A stretch of 64,000 bases of DNA from an uncultured Alphaproteobacteria bacterium (lineage in GTDB: Bacteria > Pseudomonadota > Alphaproteobacteria > HIMB59 > GCA-002718135), in assembly GCA_902607435.1 (NCBI GenBank), contig CACLJX010000008.1, forward strand, positions 1 to 64,000. The letters run 5' to 3'. The notes beneath the pieces were generated by a model that searched no databases, was not told where the DNA came from, and was given only the letters and a program-made list of their open reading frames with translations. The translations under genes were made by a program, and so were the position numbers. This document shows, piece by piece, positions 36,733 to 46,542 of this stretch (its first letter is position 1; each line of letters begins with the position of its first letter).

Positions 36733-38076
36733 CTAAAGCTTTACTAATTTCAAAATTTTTTGTTGTCTAGTTTTCATTTTTTTTATTTCAAAATTTTTTA
36801 TTAAACTATGAAAAATTTTGTGCCAATTAACTTCAGCTTTTAAATGCATAAAAACAGATCCTAGTCCAACTGCTGCTCTATCCATAAATACAAATTCTTT
36901 AGGTGGTTTAACTCCTCCTAATTTTTTAAGCTCTTTATGGACTTCAGCTGCAACTTGTGCTCCATAAATTCCACTATCACTTTGTTGTATTTTTTGAACT
37001 TTATCTTCCATTAAAGGAGAATAAATAAATTCTGCCCATTTATTTAATACTTCAAGTTTATTTTTAGTCATATCCGCAAATCCCCATTGAGTATATGCAT
37101 AAACAGCTCTTTCATCATCATTACTTTGAAGAGCATAATAAAGATCGATGACACCTTGAATAAATTTGCCTTCAAATATTCTCATACATCCAAAATCAAA
37201 AAGATTTACTGTGTGATTTGGCTGGATAGTATAATTTCCTAAGTGTGGATCTCCATGAATAATTCCGTATTCATAGAATGGTTTATACCAAGTATAAAAC
37301 ATATTTTTTGCAATTTTATTGCGAACTTCTTTCTTCGCTTTTTTAAAATCTAATATAGGTTTGCCCTCTAACCAACTCATTGTTAATAATCTTTTTGTTG
37401 ATAATTTTTTGATTGTTTTAGGAATATGAACATATGTAGATTGAGAAAATATTTTATAAAATATTTGTGTAAGTTTTCTTTCGCGTTCATAATCAAGTTC
37501 TTCTGTTAATCTTTGAGTAATTTCTTTGTAAATTTCTTCAGTTTTTATGGCTTTATTATAAGATTGATAAATAGAAAAAATTAACTTTAGTTGAGATAAA
37601 TCAGCTGTAACTGCTGATCCCATATCAGGATATTGTAATTTACAAGCAACTTCTTGTCCACTGGGGAGCTTTGCTTTATGTACCTGCCCTAAAGAAGCAG
37701 CTCTTGATGCTGTTTTACTAAATTCTTTGAAACTTTTTAACCAACTAAGTCCTAATTCAGTAGCCATTCTTCTTTTAACGAATAACCAACCCATTGAAGG
37801 TGCATTTGATTGTAGGTGCGTTAATTCAGTTGCATATTCTGGTGGTAATAAATCAGGAATCGTAGCAGATAATTGGGCAACTTTCATTAAGGGTCCTTTG
37901 ATATTTCCAAGGGTATTTCTAACTTCTATTGCGTGTCTTTTTTTATCTAATTTTATACCTAGATATTTTTGACCAGCTAGTTTAGTAGCTAAAGTGCCAA
38001 CCACTCCTCCAACTTTAGCATAACGTTTTATTTGTTTTGCAAAAGATATTGATTCTTTATCTTTATTTAATACCAT
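36733..38076 (-). CDS. ABC1/UbiB-family atypical kinase
   Basis: This is a 447-residue protein of the ABC1 (ADCK/UbiB) family, needed for ubiquinone synthesis or lipid homeostasis. The family N-terminal motif reads GPLMKVAQLSATIPDLLPPE (about 60-79; KxAQ in place of KxGQ, a known variant). The alanine-rich loop is RAASLGQVHKAKLPSG near 130. The catalytic segment is IHGDPHLGNY with metal-binding DFG in LFDFGCM near 293. No C-terminal membrane helices are visible, so it is closer to the soluble ADCK3/4-like alphaproteobacterial group than to E. coli UbiB. Confidence 0.88.
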   Translation of the reverse strand: MVLNKDKESISFAKQIKRYAKVGGVVGTLATKLAGQKYLGIKLDKKRHAIEVRNTLGNIKGPLMKVAQLSATIPDLLPPEYATELTHLQSNAPSMGWLFVKRRMATELGLSWLKSFKEFSKTASRAASLGQVHKAKLPSGQEVACKLQYPDMGSAVTADLSQLKLIFSIYQSYNKAIKTEEIYKEITQRLTEELDYERERKLTQIFYKIFSQSTYVHIPKTIKKLSTKRLLTMSWLEGKPILDFKKAKKEVRNKIAKNMFYTWYKPFYEYGIIHGDPHLGNYTIQPNHTVNLFDFGCMRIFEGKFIQGVIDLYYALQSNDDERAVYAYTQWGFADMTKNKLEVLNKWAEFIYSPLMEDKVQKIQQSDSGIYGAQVAAEVHKELKKLGGVKPPKEFVFMDRAAVGLGSVFMHLKAEVNWHKIFHSLIKNFEIKKMKTRQQKILKLVKL

Positions 38077-38078
38077 TG

Positions 38079-39890
38079 CTAATTAAGATCTTCTAGTTGA
38101 TCAATAAAAGATTCTATTACTGATAATCCTTTAAACCAAAAATCGGATTCAGAGGGATCAAGACCAAATGGTTTAAGCAATTCCCTATATTTTAAAGATC
38201 CTCCTGCTTCTAATAATGCAATATATTTTTTATCAAATCCATCAAAATTTTCTTCATATAGTGCATATAATGAATTGACCAAACAATCACCAAAAGCGTA
38301 GGCATAAACATAAAAAGGGGAATGGATAAAGTGAGGAATATATGTCCAATAATATTTATATTCTTCCTCAAATTTTATTGCTGGACCTAAACTTTTTTTC
38401 TGTATTTTTATCCAAATTTGACAAATCTCTTCTGCGGTGAGTTCAGCTAACTGTCTTTTTTCATGAACTTGTTTTTCGAATTCAAAAAAAGCTATTTGTC
38501 TAACAACTGTATTTAACATATCCTCAACTTTGTTAGCTAAAAGTGCTTTTTTTTCATTAGAATCACTTTCTCTATTCAATAATGCTTTAAATGTAAGCAT
38601 TTCACCAAATACACTAGCTGTTTCAGCTAATGTCAAAGGAGTAGATGAGTTAAAATAACCTTGTTTCTTAGCTGATAAGTATTGATGTACTCCATGTCCT
38701 AATTCATGAGCAAGAGTTGCAACATCTCTTGTTTTGCCCTGATAATTTATTAAAATGTAAGGATGTGCTTTAGGAACTGTTGAAGCAGAGAAGGCTCCAG
38801 GGGATTTTCCTTTTAAAACAGGGGCGTGTATCCAAGACTTATCAAAAAATTTTTGAACTATTTTTCCAATCTTAGAATTAAATTTTGAATAAGCATCCAA
38901 AACTATCTCAGTTGCATTATCCCATTTATATAAACGATTACTTTGAAATGGAAGAGGTGCATTGCGGTCCCAATATTTCATTGTACTATCTCCAAACCAT
39001 CGTGCTTTAATTTTGTAATATCGATGAGAAAGTTTTGAATAAGAAGATGTTACTGAGTGTACTAGTGCTTCTACAACTTCATCTTCTACTACATTGGATA
39101 AATTTCTAGAACTTATTGGATTTGCATAATTTCTCCATTCATCATTAATAGATTTATCTTTTGCTAAAGTATTTGTAATAGTTGAAAAAATTCTCACATT
39201 TTGAGAAAGAATTTTACCTACTGACTTTGCTGCTTCTTTTCTTTTTAATGGATTTTCATCCGAAAAATAATTAAATATTTCTACACTAGATAATTCTTTC
39301 TTATTAAAGGGAAAACGTAAAGAAGCAATTGTTTCATCAAACAAACGAATCCATGCACTTGATGAAGTAATACTTTTATCTTTCATTAATTTTTCTATTT
39401 TTTTATCAAGTTGGTGGGGTTTAAAAGCTCTAGCTATTTTAATCCAAGTTTTGTATTTAGCTAAACCTTTGTGATTCAATAGATTCTTTAAACAAGCTTC
39501 ATCAATATTGTTTAATTCCAAAGTGAAAAAAATTAATGATGAAGAATACTTAGTTATTTTTTCTTTTATTTGCTGAAAAAAAATTTTATTTTTCTCAATG
39601 TCAATATTTTCTGCATACAAAAGAAATGCATAAGACATTATGCGTCCGATCGTTTCATTAATATCTTGCAATTTTTCTATAGCTTTAAATAATCCTGAAG
39701 CTTTTAAAGAGGTTATTTTGCCCTCATATTTTTTTTCAAAATTCTTTGATGAATTTTTAATAAAATTCAAATCAGACTCAATATGTATTTTCTTTGGGGA
39801 ATCATATAAATCTGATAGGTTCCAAATAGGCAGATTTCCTAGTTTTTTTGAATTGTTAATTTCTATATTTTTATTATTTTTTTTTATCAT
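38079..39890 (-). CDS. pepF: M3 family oligoendopeptidase F
   Basis: This is a cytosolic zinc metallopeptidase that trims oligopeptides. The 603-residue protein has the HExxH zinc motif in LAHELGHGVHQYLS near residue 395 and the third-ligand segment TLAETASVFGEM about 28 residues later. PFYVYAYAFGDCLV near the C-terminus is a typical M3B segment. There is no signal peptide. The gene is divergent from the fatty acyl-CoA ligase gene (55 bp gap) and 2 bp from the ABC1-kinase gene. Confidence 0.95.
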   Translation of the reverse strand: MIKKNNKNIEINNSKKLGNLPIWNLSDLYDSPKKIHIESDLNFIKNSSKNFEKKYEGKITSLKASGLFKAIEKLQDINETIGRIMSYAFLLYAENIDIEKNKIFFQQIKEKITKYSSSLIFFTLELNNIDEACLKNLLNHKGLAKYKTWIKIARAFKPHQLDKKIEKLMKDKSITSSSAWIRLFDETIASLRFPFNKKELSSVEIFNYFSDENPLKRKEAAKSVGKILSQNVRIFSTITNTLAKDKSINDEWRNYANPISSRNLSNVVEDEVVEALVHSVTSSYSKLSHRYYKIKARWFGDSTMKYWDRNAPLPFQSNRLYKWDNATEIVLDAYSKFNSKIGKIVQKFFDKSWIHAPVLKGKSPGAFSASTVPKAHPYILINYQGKTRDVATLAHELGHGVHQYLSAKKQGYFNSSTPLTLAETASVFGEMLTFKALLNRESDSNEKKALLANKVEDMLNTVVRQIAFFEFEKQVHEKRQLAELTAEEICQIWIKIQKKSLGPAIKFEEEYKYYWTYIPHFIHSPFYVYAYAFGDCLVNSLYALYEENFDGFDKKYIALLEAGGSLKYRELLKPFGLDPSESDFWFKGLSVIESFIDQLEDLN

Positions 39891-39929
39891 TAGAATAAAT
39901 TAAATATAGGTTTAATATCTAGCCTTGTT

Positions 39930-39936
39930 AAGGAGA
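39930..39936 (+). promoter_or_regulatory. Strong ribosome binding site of the acyl-CoA ligase gene
   Basis: AAGGAGA lies 9 bases before the ATG at 39946. It decides against the upstream in-frame TTG at 39925, which would place this site inside the coding region. It is one of the few near-consensus Shine-Dalgarno sites in the window. Confidence 0.75.
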
Positions 39937-39945
39937 ACAAGAATA

Positions 39946-41736
39946 ATGTCTGTTGATTTTGATAAATTTAAAAGTGTTATTAGTTTATTTGATAAACAAT
40001 CTACTACTTTAAGCGAAAAACCTTATTTATGGTATAAAATTAACAATGAGTACATCGCTTTAACTTGGAAACAAGTTCGTAATAAAGTTGAAAAGTTATC
40101 TATTGTATTAAAAAATCTTGGAATTTTAAAGGGAGACAGAGTTGTTATCGTTTCAGAAAATAGACCTGAATGGCTAATTTCAGATCTAGCTATAATGGCT
40201 ATTGGGGCTATTACAGTACCAGCTTATATAACGAATACTATTTCTGATCATGAACATATTATAAAACATTCAGGTGCACGCTGTCTTATTCTTTCAAATC
40301 ATAATCTTGCACAAAAAGTTTTACCCGCAGTTGCAAAATGCTCTCAATGTCAAACTGTTATAAAAATTGAAAATGATAATGAAATTTATGATAATCCAGT
40401 TTCTGTTTTATCTTGGAAAAGTTTACTTGAAGAAAATATAGAACAATCTTTTAATTTAACAACAGCCGTAGAAGAACACAAACGTCAAGATACAGCATGT
40501 ATTATTTATACTTCAGGTACAGGTGGCTATCCTAAAGGTGTCATGTTAAGTCATGGAGCAATGCTTACAAATTGTTCTGGGGCAGAATACTTATTAAAAG
40601 AAATTGTCTCTAATTTAGATGAAATTCGTTTTTTATCTTGGCTTCCTTTATCTCATTCTTATGAACACACTTTACAGTTTTATATAATAGGAATAGGTGC
40701 ACAAATTTACTATGCAGAAGGGATCGATAAATTACTTATTAATATGGGTGAGACAAAACCCCATTTTATGACAGCTGTTCCAAGATTTTATGATTCATTA
40801 CATGCAAAGATTTCGCAAGGTTTGAAAAAACAAAGTAAACTTTCCCAAATCTTTTTTTCTGAAACAATAAGATTAGGAAAGAAAATATACCAAGGAGAAA
40901 ATCTTTCTGGATTTGAGCATTTTAAAAACTCTATCTTAAATAAAATTGTCCGAAAAAAAGTTAATAAAAGATTTGGGGGAGATTTGAAGGCTTTAATTTC
41001 TGGAGGTTCAGCTCTTAACTTTGAGGTTGGTTTATATTTAACTGCCTTGGGTCTGCCTTTGTTGCAAGGATATGGCCAAACAGAAACAGGCCCTGTTGTT
41101 AGTGCAAATCCACCTTCTAAAATAAAACTTGATACTGTAGGAATAGTTTTCAAAGGGACTAAAGTAAAAATTGCAGATGACGGTGAAATTTTAGTATCCG
41201 GTGAAAATGTGATGAATGGATATTGGAATGATCCAAAATCAACTTCTTCTACTCTTATTAATGGTTGGATTCATACTGGGGATATAGGTGCCTTTGATGA
41301 TGAAGGATATTTGAAAATTACAGATAGAAAAAAAGATATTATTGTAAATGCAGGAGGAGATAATATTTCTCCAAGTCGTGTTGAAGAAAAACTAAATATT
41401 GAGCCAGAAATATCTCAGTCTATGATGTACGGTGATTATAAAAATTACCTAGTTGCAATCATAGTTCCAGATAGAGAGTTTGCAAAAAAATGGGCAGAGG
41501 ATAATAACAAAGAATTTTCAATTAAAGAATTAATAAAAGATGAAGCATTTCTTAAGGTAATAAAACAAACCACAGAAAAAGTTAATAAGAATTTATCTGC
41601 AATAGAAAAAATTAGAAAATTTTTATTAATTGATAATGAATTTACTATTGAAAATGAAATGATGACACCAACCATGAAAGTTCGTCGTTTTCAGGTAAAA
41701 TTAAATTATTCTAATCAATTAGAGAAATTATATTAA
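39946..41736 (+). CDS. Long-chain fatty acid--CoA ligase (AMP-forming)
   Basis: This ANL-superfamily enzyme activates fatty acids with ATP and CoA. From the ATG at 39946 the product has 596 residues. The AMP-binding P-loop reads YTSGTGGYPKGVMLSH near residue 187, with G where most have T. GYGQTETGPVV lies near 378, the hinge TGDIGAFDDEGYLKITDRKKD near 445-465, and the C-terminal lysine region MTPTMKVRR near the end. The size and GYGQTETG resemble FadD15-type ligases. The stop is shared in a TTAA with the convergent DUF1244 gene. Confidence 0.92.
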   Translation: MSVDFDKFKSVISLFDKQSTTLSEKPYLWYKINNEYIALTWKQVRNKVEKLSIVLKNLGILKGDRVVIVSENRPEWLISDLAIMAIGAITVPAYITNTISDHEHIIKHSGARCLILSNHNLAQKVLPAVAKCSQCQTVIKIENDNEIYDNPVSVLSWKSLLEENIEQSFNLTTAVEEHKRQDTACIIYTSGTGGYPKGVMLSHGAMLTNCSGAEYLLKEIVSNLDEIRFLSWLPLSHSYEHTLQFYIIGIGAQIYYAEGIDKLLINMGETKPHFMTAVPRFYDSLHAKISQGLKKQSKLSQIFFSETIRLGKKIYQGENLSGFEHFKNSILNKIVRKKVNKRFGGDLKALISGGSALNFEVGLYLTALGLPLLQGYGQTETGPVVSANPPSKIKLDTVGIVFKGTKVKIADDGEILVSGENVMNGYWNDPKSTSSTLINGWIHTGDIGAFDDEGYLKITDRKKDIIVNAGGDNISPSRVEEKLNIEPEISQSMMYGDYKNYLVAIIVPDREFAKKWAEDNNKEFSIKELIKDEAFLKVIKQTTEKVNKNLSAIEKIRKFLLIDNEFTIENEMMTPTMKVRRFQVKLNYSNQLEKLY

Positions 41737-42026
41737 ACTAAATTATTTTTTTTTAATTTTTCAAGTTGTTCTTTTGAAGCTTCTGATTGATATTTGTCTT
41801 TCCATTCATTGTAAGGCATACCATATATTAATTCTCTTGCTTTCTGATAATCTACTTTAATATTTTTTTTCTCCGCAGCGCTAACATACCATTTCGATAG
41901 GCAATTACGACAAAAACCTGACAAATTCATTAAATCAATATTCTGAACATCAGTTCTTTTTTGTAAATGAATAATTAATCTTTCTAATACATCAGCATAT
42001 ATTTCTCTTTGAATTGCTTTATCCAT
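41733..42026 (-). CDS. DUF1244 family protein
   Basis: This is a 97-residue protein of the DUF1244 family, common in alpha- and gammaproteobacteria and of unknown function. The signature GFCRNCLSKWYVSAAEKK, with two cysteines near residues 38 and 41, and the YGMPYNEWKDKYQ segment are present. I chose the ATG at 42026 because family members start near (M)DKAIQREIYADVLERL and because AGGA (42033-42036 on the minus strand) is 6 bases upstream. The frame opens 17 codons earlier. It is divergent from pyruvate kinase. Confidence 0.9.
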   Translation of the reverse strand: MDKAIQREIYADVLERLIIHLQKRTDVQNIDLMNLSGFCRNCLSKWYVSAAEKKNIKVDYQKARELIYGMPYNEWKDKYQSEASKEQLEKLKKNNLV

Positions 42027-42106
42027 ATTTTTTCCTATTTTTAAAAAATTGGCTCTCTTAATAATACTTACATTCAAAAGCTTTTTGAATTATATACACT
42101 TTTAAT

Positions 42107-43549
42107 ATGAAACGTAATAGAAAGGCCAAAATACTAGCAACTCTTGGCCCTGCTTCTGCTTCTTCTGATGTGATTGAACAACTTTTTATAGAAGGCGCTG
42201 ATGTTTTTCGTTTAAATTTTTCACATGGTACTATCGAAGAACATAGAAAAAACTCTGAATCTATTAGAAATATTGAAAAAAAATACAATTATGCCAATTG
42301 TATTTTAGCTGATTTACAGGGTCCTAAACTAAGAATAGGAAATTTTAAAAATGATAAGGTATCATTAAAAAATGGCCAGAAATTCACTCTTGATCTTCTA
42401 AATGATCAGGGTGATCACAGTAGAGTTAATTTTCCTCATCCTGAAATTTATGAAGTTTTAACTCCTAATTCAATAATTTTGCTAAATGATGGTCGTATTA
42501 AAATGCAAATCATAGAACAACATAAAGATCGTTTAATTACTGAAGTTTTAAGTGAAGGAATCATTTCTAACAATAAGGGGGTCAATATCCCTGATGCTAT
42601 ACTTCCCATATCTTCTTTAACTTCTAAAGATAAGGGAGATTTATTAAAAGCCCTTGAAATGGGAGTAGATTGGGTAGCGCTTTCCTTTGTTCAAAATGCA
42701 AAAGATGTAGAAGAATTAAGAAAATTAGTAGGCAACAAAGCCTCTATTATGGCTAAAATTGAAAAACCATCTGCTTTAAAAAATATTGAGGAAATTTTAG
42801 AAGTAGCTGATGGTATTATGATTGCTAGAGGAGATCTAGGGGTTGAATTGCCCCCAGAAAAAATCCCATCCATTCAAAAACTGATTATTAATCTTTGTAG
42901 AGAAAAAGGTAAACCTGTGGTTGTCGCAACACAAATGCTTGAAAGTATGATTAATGATCATAGTCCAACTCGAGCTGAAGCTTCCGATGTTGCAAATGCT
43001 ATATACGATGGAGCAGATGCAGTCATGTTATCTGCAGAATCAGCAATTGGAAAATATCCTATTGCAACGGTCACTATGATGAATCGCATAATTCTAAGTG
43101 TAGAAAATGATAAAGAAAATTATAATCTTTCAAATATTAATATCGAAGAAAAAAATAAAAAAAGAATTGGCACAACTGATGCCATTACAAGTGCTGCTTA
43201 TACTATTTCAAAAAATGCTGAAGCAAAAGCAATTGTTACTTTTTCAGTAAGCGGAGGAACTACATTGCGCATGTCAAAAGAAAGAGCCCCTGTTCAAGTA
43301 ATAGGAGTTTCTCCAAACATCTCTACTTCGCGAAAGTTGCAAATTGCTTGGGGAGTTCACTCATGTCATGCACAAGATGCTAATAGTGTAACAGAGATGG
43401 TTGACATAGCTTGTAGAATTATAAAAGATCAAAAAATTACTAAATCAGGGGAATCAGTTGTAATTACAGCTGGTGTGCCTTTTGGAAATGCCGGAGCAAC
43501 AAATTTACTTCGAATTGCAAAAATTATAGATGACAAAGATCTTACTTAA
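42107..43549 (+). CDS. pyk: Pyruvate kinase
   Basis: Pyruvate kinase makes pyruvate and ATP from phosphoenolpyruvate. The 480-residue protein begins KILATLGPASAS and has FRLNFSHGTIEEH with the substrate-binding arginine near residue 35. The catalytic segment is IMAKIEKPSALKNI, followed by DGIMIARGDLGVELP, near 215-250. MLSAESAIGKYP is also conserved. The C-terminal domain that binds allosteric effectors is complete. With the phosphofructokinase gene at 31-32 kb it supports glycolytic flux. Its last 8 bp overlap the convergent aminotransferase gene. Confidence 0.97.
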   Translation: MKRNRKAKILATLGPASASSDVIEQLFIEGADVFRLNFSHGTIEEHRKNSESIRNIEKKYNYANCILADLQGPKLRIGNFKNDKVSLKNGQKFTLDLLNDQGDHSRVNFPHPEIYEVLTPNSIILLNDGRIKMQIIEQHKDRLITEVLSEGIISNNKGVNIPDAILPISSLTSKDKGDLLKALEMGVDWVALSFVQNAKDVEELRKLVGNKASIMAKIEKPSALKNIEEILEVADGIMIARGDLGVELPPEKIPSIQKLIINLCREKGKPVVVATQMLESMINDHSPTRAEASDVANAIYDGADAVMLSAESAIGKYPIATVTMMNRIILSVENDKENYNLSNINIEEKNKKRIGTTDAITSAAYTISKNAEAKAIVTFSVSGGTTLRMSKERAPVQVIGVSPNISTSRKLQIAWGVHSCHAQDANSVTEMVDIACRIIKDQKITKSGESVVITAGVPFGNAGATNLLRIAKIIDDKDLT

Positions 43550-44747
43550 GATTTGAACAAGCCCGCATAATTCTCTCGCACGCTTCATTCAAAGTATTTT
43601 CGTCTGTTGCATATGAAATTCTAAAATATGGTGAAAGTCCAAAAGCTTCTCCATGTACACCTGCTATTCCTTCACTATCTAATAAATAATTCATAAAATC
43701 CTCATCAGTATTAATAGTGATATTTTTTGGTGTTTTTTTGCCAATACAACCTTTGCAACTTGGATACACATAAAAAGCCCCTGAAGGATTAGCACAAGTA
43801 ATACCAGGAACTTTATTTAATTTTTCTACAACCATATCTCTTCTTTTTTTAAAGGATTGATTGTGAGTTTGTATAAAATCTTGATTACCATTAAGTGCTT
43901 CTACAGCTGCTGCCATACTAATAGAAGAAGCTGAAGTAGTACTTTGAGATTGTATTTTATTTATTGCTTTGATGATTTCCTCTGGTCCCCCACAGTATCC
44001 TAATCTCCAACCTGTCATACAATAAGCTTTGGAAACGCCATTCATTGTTACTGTCCTATTTTTTAATTTAGGTTCTACTGTGGCGATAGTATAAAAATCT
44101 ATATTGTCGTACAATATTTTTTCATAGATATCATCTGATAGAATAAAAACTTGAGGATATTTCAAAAGTATTTCTGCAAGCTCTTTTAGTTCATTATACG
44201 AATAGACTGCTCCTGTTGGATTGCTCGGACTATTTAACATAAGCCATTTAGTGTTTTGGTTTATATGTTGTTCAAGTTGTTGTGGTAAAATTTTAAATCC
44301 TTGTTTGGCATCACAAGGAACAATTACTGGTTTTCCTTCTGCTAATAGAACTATATCAGGATAACTTACCCAATAAGGTGCGGGAATAATAACTTCATCA
44401 TTAGGATTGAGTGTTGCCATCATAACATTATAAATTATATGTTTACCTCCTACTCCCACCATAATTTCATCTAAATTATAGGATAAATCGTTATCACGTT
44501 TGAATTTATTAATTATTGCTTGCTGCAAAGCAGGAGTACCCCTACCTGGCACATAACGTGTTTGTCCTTCATTCATTGCTTTACTAGCAGCCTCACAAAT
44601 ATTTTTAGGAGTATTGAAATCAGGTTCACCTGCTGCCAAGACTAATACATCTCGACCTTCAGCACGCAGAGCATTAGCCTTAACATTTATAGCTACTGTT
44701 AAGGAGGGTTGAATGTTTTCCAATCGTTTAGATAATATATCTTTCAT
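43542..44747 (-). CDS. Pyridoxal-phosphate aminotransferase, aspartate aminotransferase type (class I, Ib)
   Basis: This 401-residue fold-type I aminotransferase probably transfers amino groups between aspartate and 2-oxoglutarate. The PLP-lysine segment is NGVSKAYCMTGWRLGY near residue 237. NSPSNPTGAVYS near 171 and the aspartate that holds the pyridine nitrogen (LSDDIYEKILYD near 203) are present. The alphaproteobacterial Ib subgroup often also accepts prephenate or other substrates. It follows the TauE/SafE gene by 6 bp and may belong to that unit. Confidence 0.92.
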   Translation of the reverse strand: MKDILSKRLENIQPSLTVAINVKANALRAEGRDVLVLAAGEPDFNTPKNICEAASKAMNEGQTRYVPGRGTPALQQAIINKFKRDNDLSYNLDEIMVGVGGKHIIYNVMMATLNPNDEVIIPAPYWVSYPDIVLLAEGKPVIVPCDAKQGFKILPQQLEQHINQNTKWLMLNSPSNPTGAVYSYNELKELAEILLKYPQVFILSDDIYEKILYDNIDFYTIATVEPKLKNRTVTMNGVSKAYCMTGWRLGYCGGPEEIIKAINKIQSQSTTSASSISMAAAVEALNGNQDFIQTHNQSFKKRRDMVVEKLNKVPGITCANPSGAFYVYPSCKGCIGKKTPKNITINTDEDFMNYLLDSEGIAGVHGEAFGLSPYFRISYATDENTLNEACERIMRACSNLK

Positions 44748-44753
44748 TATATT

Positions 44754-45569
44754 TTAATAAAATTGATCAAATACAAGACTTACACATACGAGCAATAAAA
44801 AAATAGCAAAAATCTTTTTTAATGTTTTTTTATTGGCTTTTTTTGAAAGTTTAGCCCCTAAAGGAGCTGTTAATACACTCACGGATGCAACTGATAAAAC
44901 AATTGGCAAATTAACATATCCCAATGAGTATCTTGGAAGTCCTTCAATCATCCATCCAGTTGAAGCGTAAGTTATAAAGCCTGGAAGTGCTATCAAAAAA
45001 CCAATACTTGCTGAGGTCCCAACTGCACGATGAATATTTTTTCCAAAAGCAGTCAAAGTAGGAACACTAAAACTTCCTCCTCCTATACCAATCAATACTG
45101 AAAAAAATCCAATCACGAAACTTATAATATTATTTAAAAAAAAATTTTGTGGTATGTCGTTTGATAAAACAATATTTATATTTAAAAACATGCTGATTGC
45201 AACAGTGCTCGCTATGACTCCAAAAATAATAACCAATATATTTCCATTAAAAAAACTAGCTAAAATTGCGCCAATAATGGACCCAAAGACAACGCCCATA
45301 AACCATTTTTTTATTACATTCACTTCAATATTCTTTAGTTTATTATGAGCATAAATGGATGAGAGCGAAGTAATACATATAACTCCGATTGATGAAGCAA
45401 TGGCAACATGCATTATAATATTCGTGGAATAACCATAAAAATTCAAAATATAAAATACAACTGGAATAATTACGAGTCCTCCCCCAACTCCAAGTAACCC
45501 AGCAATCAATCCTGAAAACACACCAGTAATTATTAATAAAATTAAAAATTGTAAAAATTCTAATTCCAT
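44754..45569 (-). CDS. TauE/SafE family anion permease
   Basis: This 271-residue membrane protein has about eight hydrophobic helices. It shows the repeated family motif GLLGVGGGLVIIPVVFY near residues 25-41 and GFFSVLIGIGGGSFSVPTL near 155-173. The family moves sulfite, sulfoacetate, oxalate-like or other organic anions in or out, and the substrate cannot be read from sequence. It lies 4 bp from the ketopantoate-reductase-family gene. The adjacent ligase (see the 46539 entry) suggests a small organic acid. Confidence 0.9.
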   Translation of the reverse strand: MELEFLQFLILLIITGVFSGLIAGLLGVGGGLVIIPVVFYILNFYGYSTNIIMHVAIASSIGVICITSLSSIYAHNKLKNIEVNVIKKWFMGVVFGSIIGAILASFFNGNILVIIFGVIASTVAISMFLNINIVLSNDIPQNFFLNNIISFVIGFFSVLIGIGGGSFSVPTLTAFGKNIHRAVGTSASIGFLIALPGFITYASTGWMIEGLPRYSLGYVNLPIVLSVASVSVLTAPLGAKLSKKANKKTLKKIFAIFLLLVCVSLVFDQFY

Positions 45570-45573
45570 AAAA

Positions 45574-46542
45574 CTAATTAGTTTTTGATATTCTTTCTGA
45601 AACTTTGTTTAAAATATTATCAATTGTTGGAGTTTTAATACTAAGTAAATCCCCAATTTCTTTTACAGTTAAGATAAGCGCATCTAATTCTAATTCTTTA
45701 CCTTTTTCATAATCTTGCAACATAGATGTTTTGTGAGCTCCTACTTTAGCGGCACCTTCTATACGTTGGTCAATACTAATGTTAAGTGAAATGTTTAATT
45801 TGTTCATTATTAAACTTGCTTCCTGCATTGCTGCATATGCAATCTTTTTGTTTTCTTCTTTCGATAACAATACTTCAAGTGTTTCACCCGTAATGACACT
45901 TAGAGGATTAAATGCAAGATTGCCGATAAGTTTCATCCATATTTCTTGTCTAATATTATTGCGAATTGGAGCTTTTAGATTAGCTCTGACTAAGGCTTTA
46001 CTTATTATAGAGACTCTTTCAGATTGTATTCCGCTTGGTTCTCCGAGTGAAAAACGATTACCTTCTAGATGTTTTATAACCCCAGGTTGTATAATCTCAG
46101 TAGCTGGATAAACAACACATCCTATTACTCTCTCAGGTGTAATTAATTTCCATTGAATATTATCAGGATCAATGCATTGAAATCGATAGTTATCAAATTG
46201 TCCACCAATATTGAAAAAATACCACCAAGGTATACCATTATAAGCTGTAATTACTGAAGTATTGTCATGAAACATTTTAGCAATTTCCTTAACTACTCCA
46301 GGTATTGAGTATGCTTTAAGAGTAATAAAAATAAAATCCATTTCACCTAATTCCTCCATTGAATCTGAACATTTAGGTTTGCAGGTAATTTCTTTTTCGT
46401 TTTCAATTATAGTAAGTCCTGTTTTTTTCATTGCTTCTAAATGAGCTCCTCTTGCAACAAGTGAAACATCAAGACCTGCATTAATTAGCTTAACCCCTAA
46501 ATAGCCGCCAGTAGCTCCAGCTCCTACGATACAAATTTTCAT
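45574..46542 (-). CDS. 2-dehydropantoate 2-reductase family oxidoreductase
   Basis: This 322-residue NADPH-dependent reductase of the ApbA/PanE family begins ICIVGAGATGGYLGVKL, the Rossmann motif. VARGAHLEAMKKTGL follows (residues 34-48). The C-terminal helical domain has the catalytic lysine region EIWMKLIGNLAFNPLSV near 206-222. It could be the panE of pantothenate synthesis. Its 4 bp overlap with the CoA ligase gene and nearness to the permease suggest it may instead reduce another 2-oxo acid. I keep the family name only. Confidence 0.88.
   Translation of the reverse strand: MKICIVGAGATGGYLGVKLINAGLDVSLVARGAHLEAMKKTGLTIIENEKEITCKPKCSDSMEELGEMDFIFITLKAYSIPGVVKEIAKMFHDNTSVITAYNGIPWWYFFNIGGQFDNYRFQCIDPDNIQWKLITPERVIGCVVYPATEIIQPGVIKHLEGNRFSLGEPSGIQSERVSIISKALVRANLKAPIRNNIRQEIWMKLIGNLAFNPLSVITGETLEVLLSKEENKKIAYAAMQEASLIMNKLNISLNISIDQRIEGAAKVGAHKTSMLQDYEKGKELELDALILTVKEIGDLLSIKTPTIDNILNKVSERISKTN

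Noticed and set aside
37850..37905. ABC1-kinase motif KxAQ instead of KxGQ
   Set aside because: The variant is common among alphaproteobacterial members; the HGDPHLGN and DFG segments are intact.
40788..41153. 121-residue minus-strand ORF opposite the fatty acyl-CoA ligase
   Set aside because: It is an antisense shadow of a conserved gene; it has a proline/lysine-rich nonsense-like translation and no start signal.
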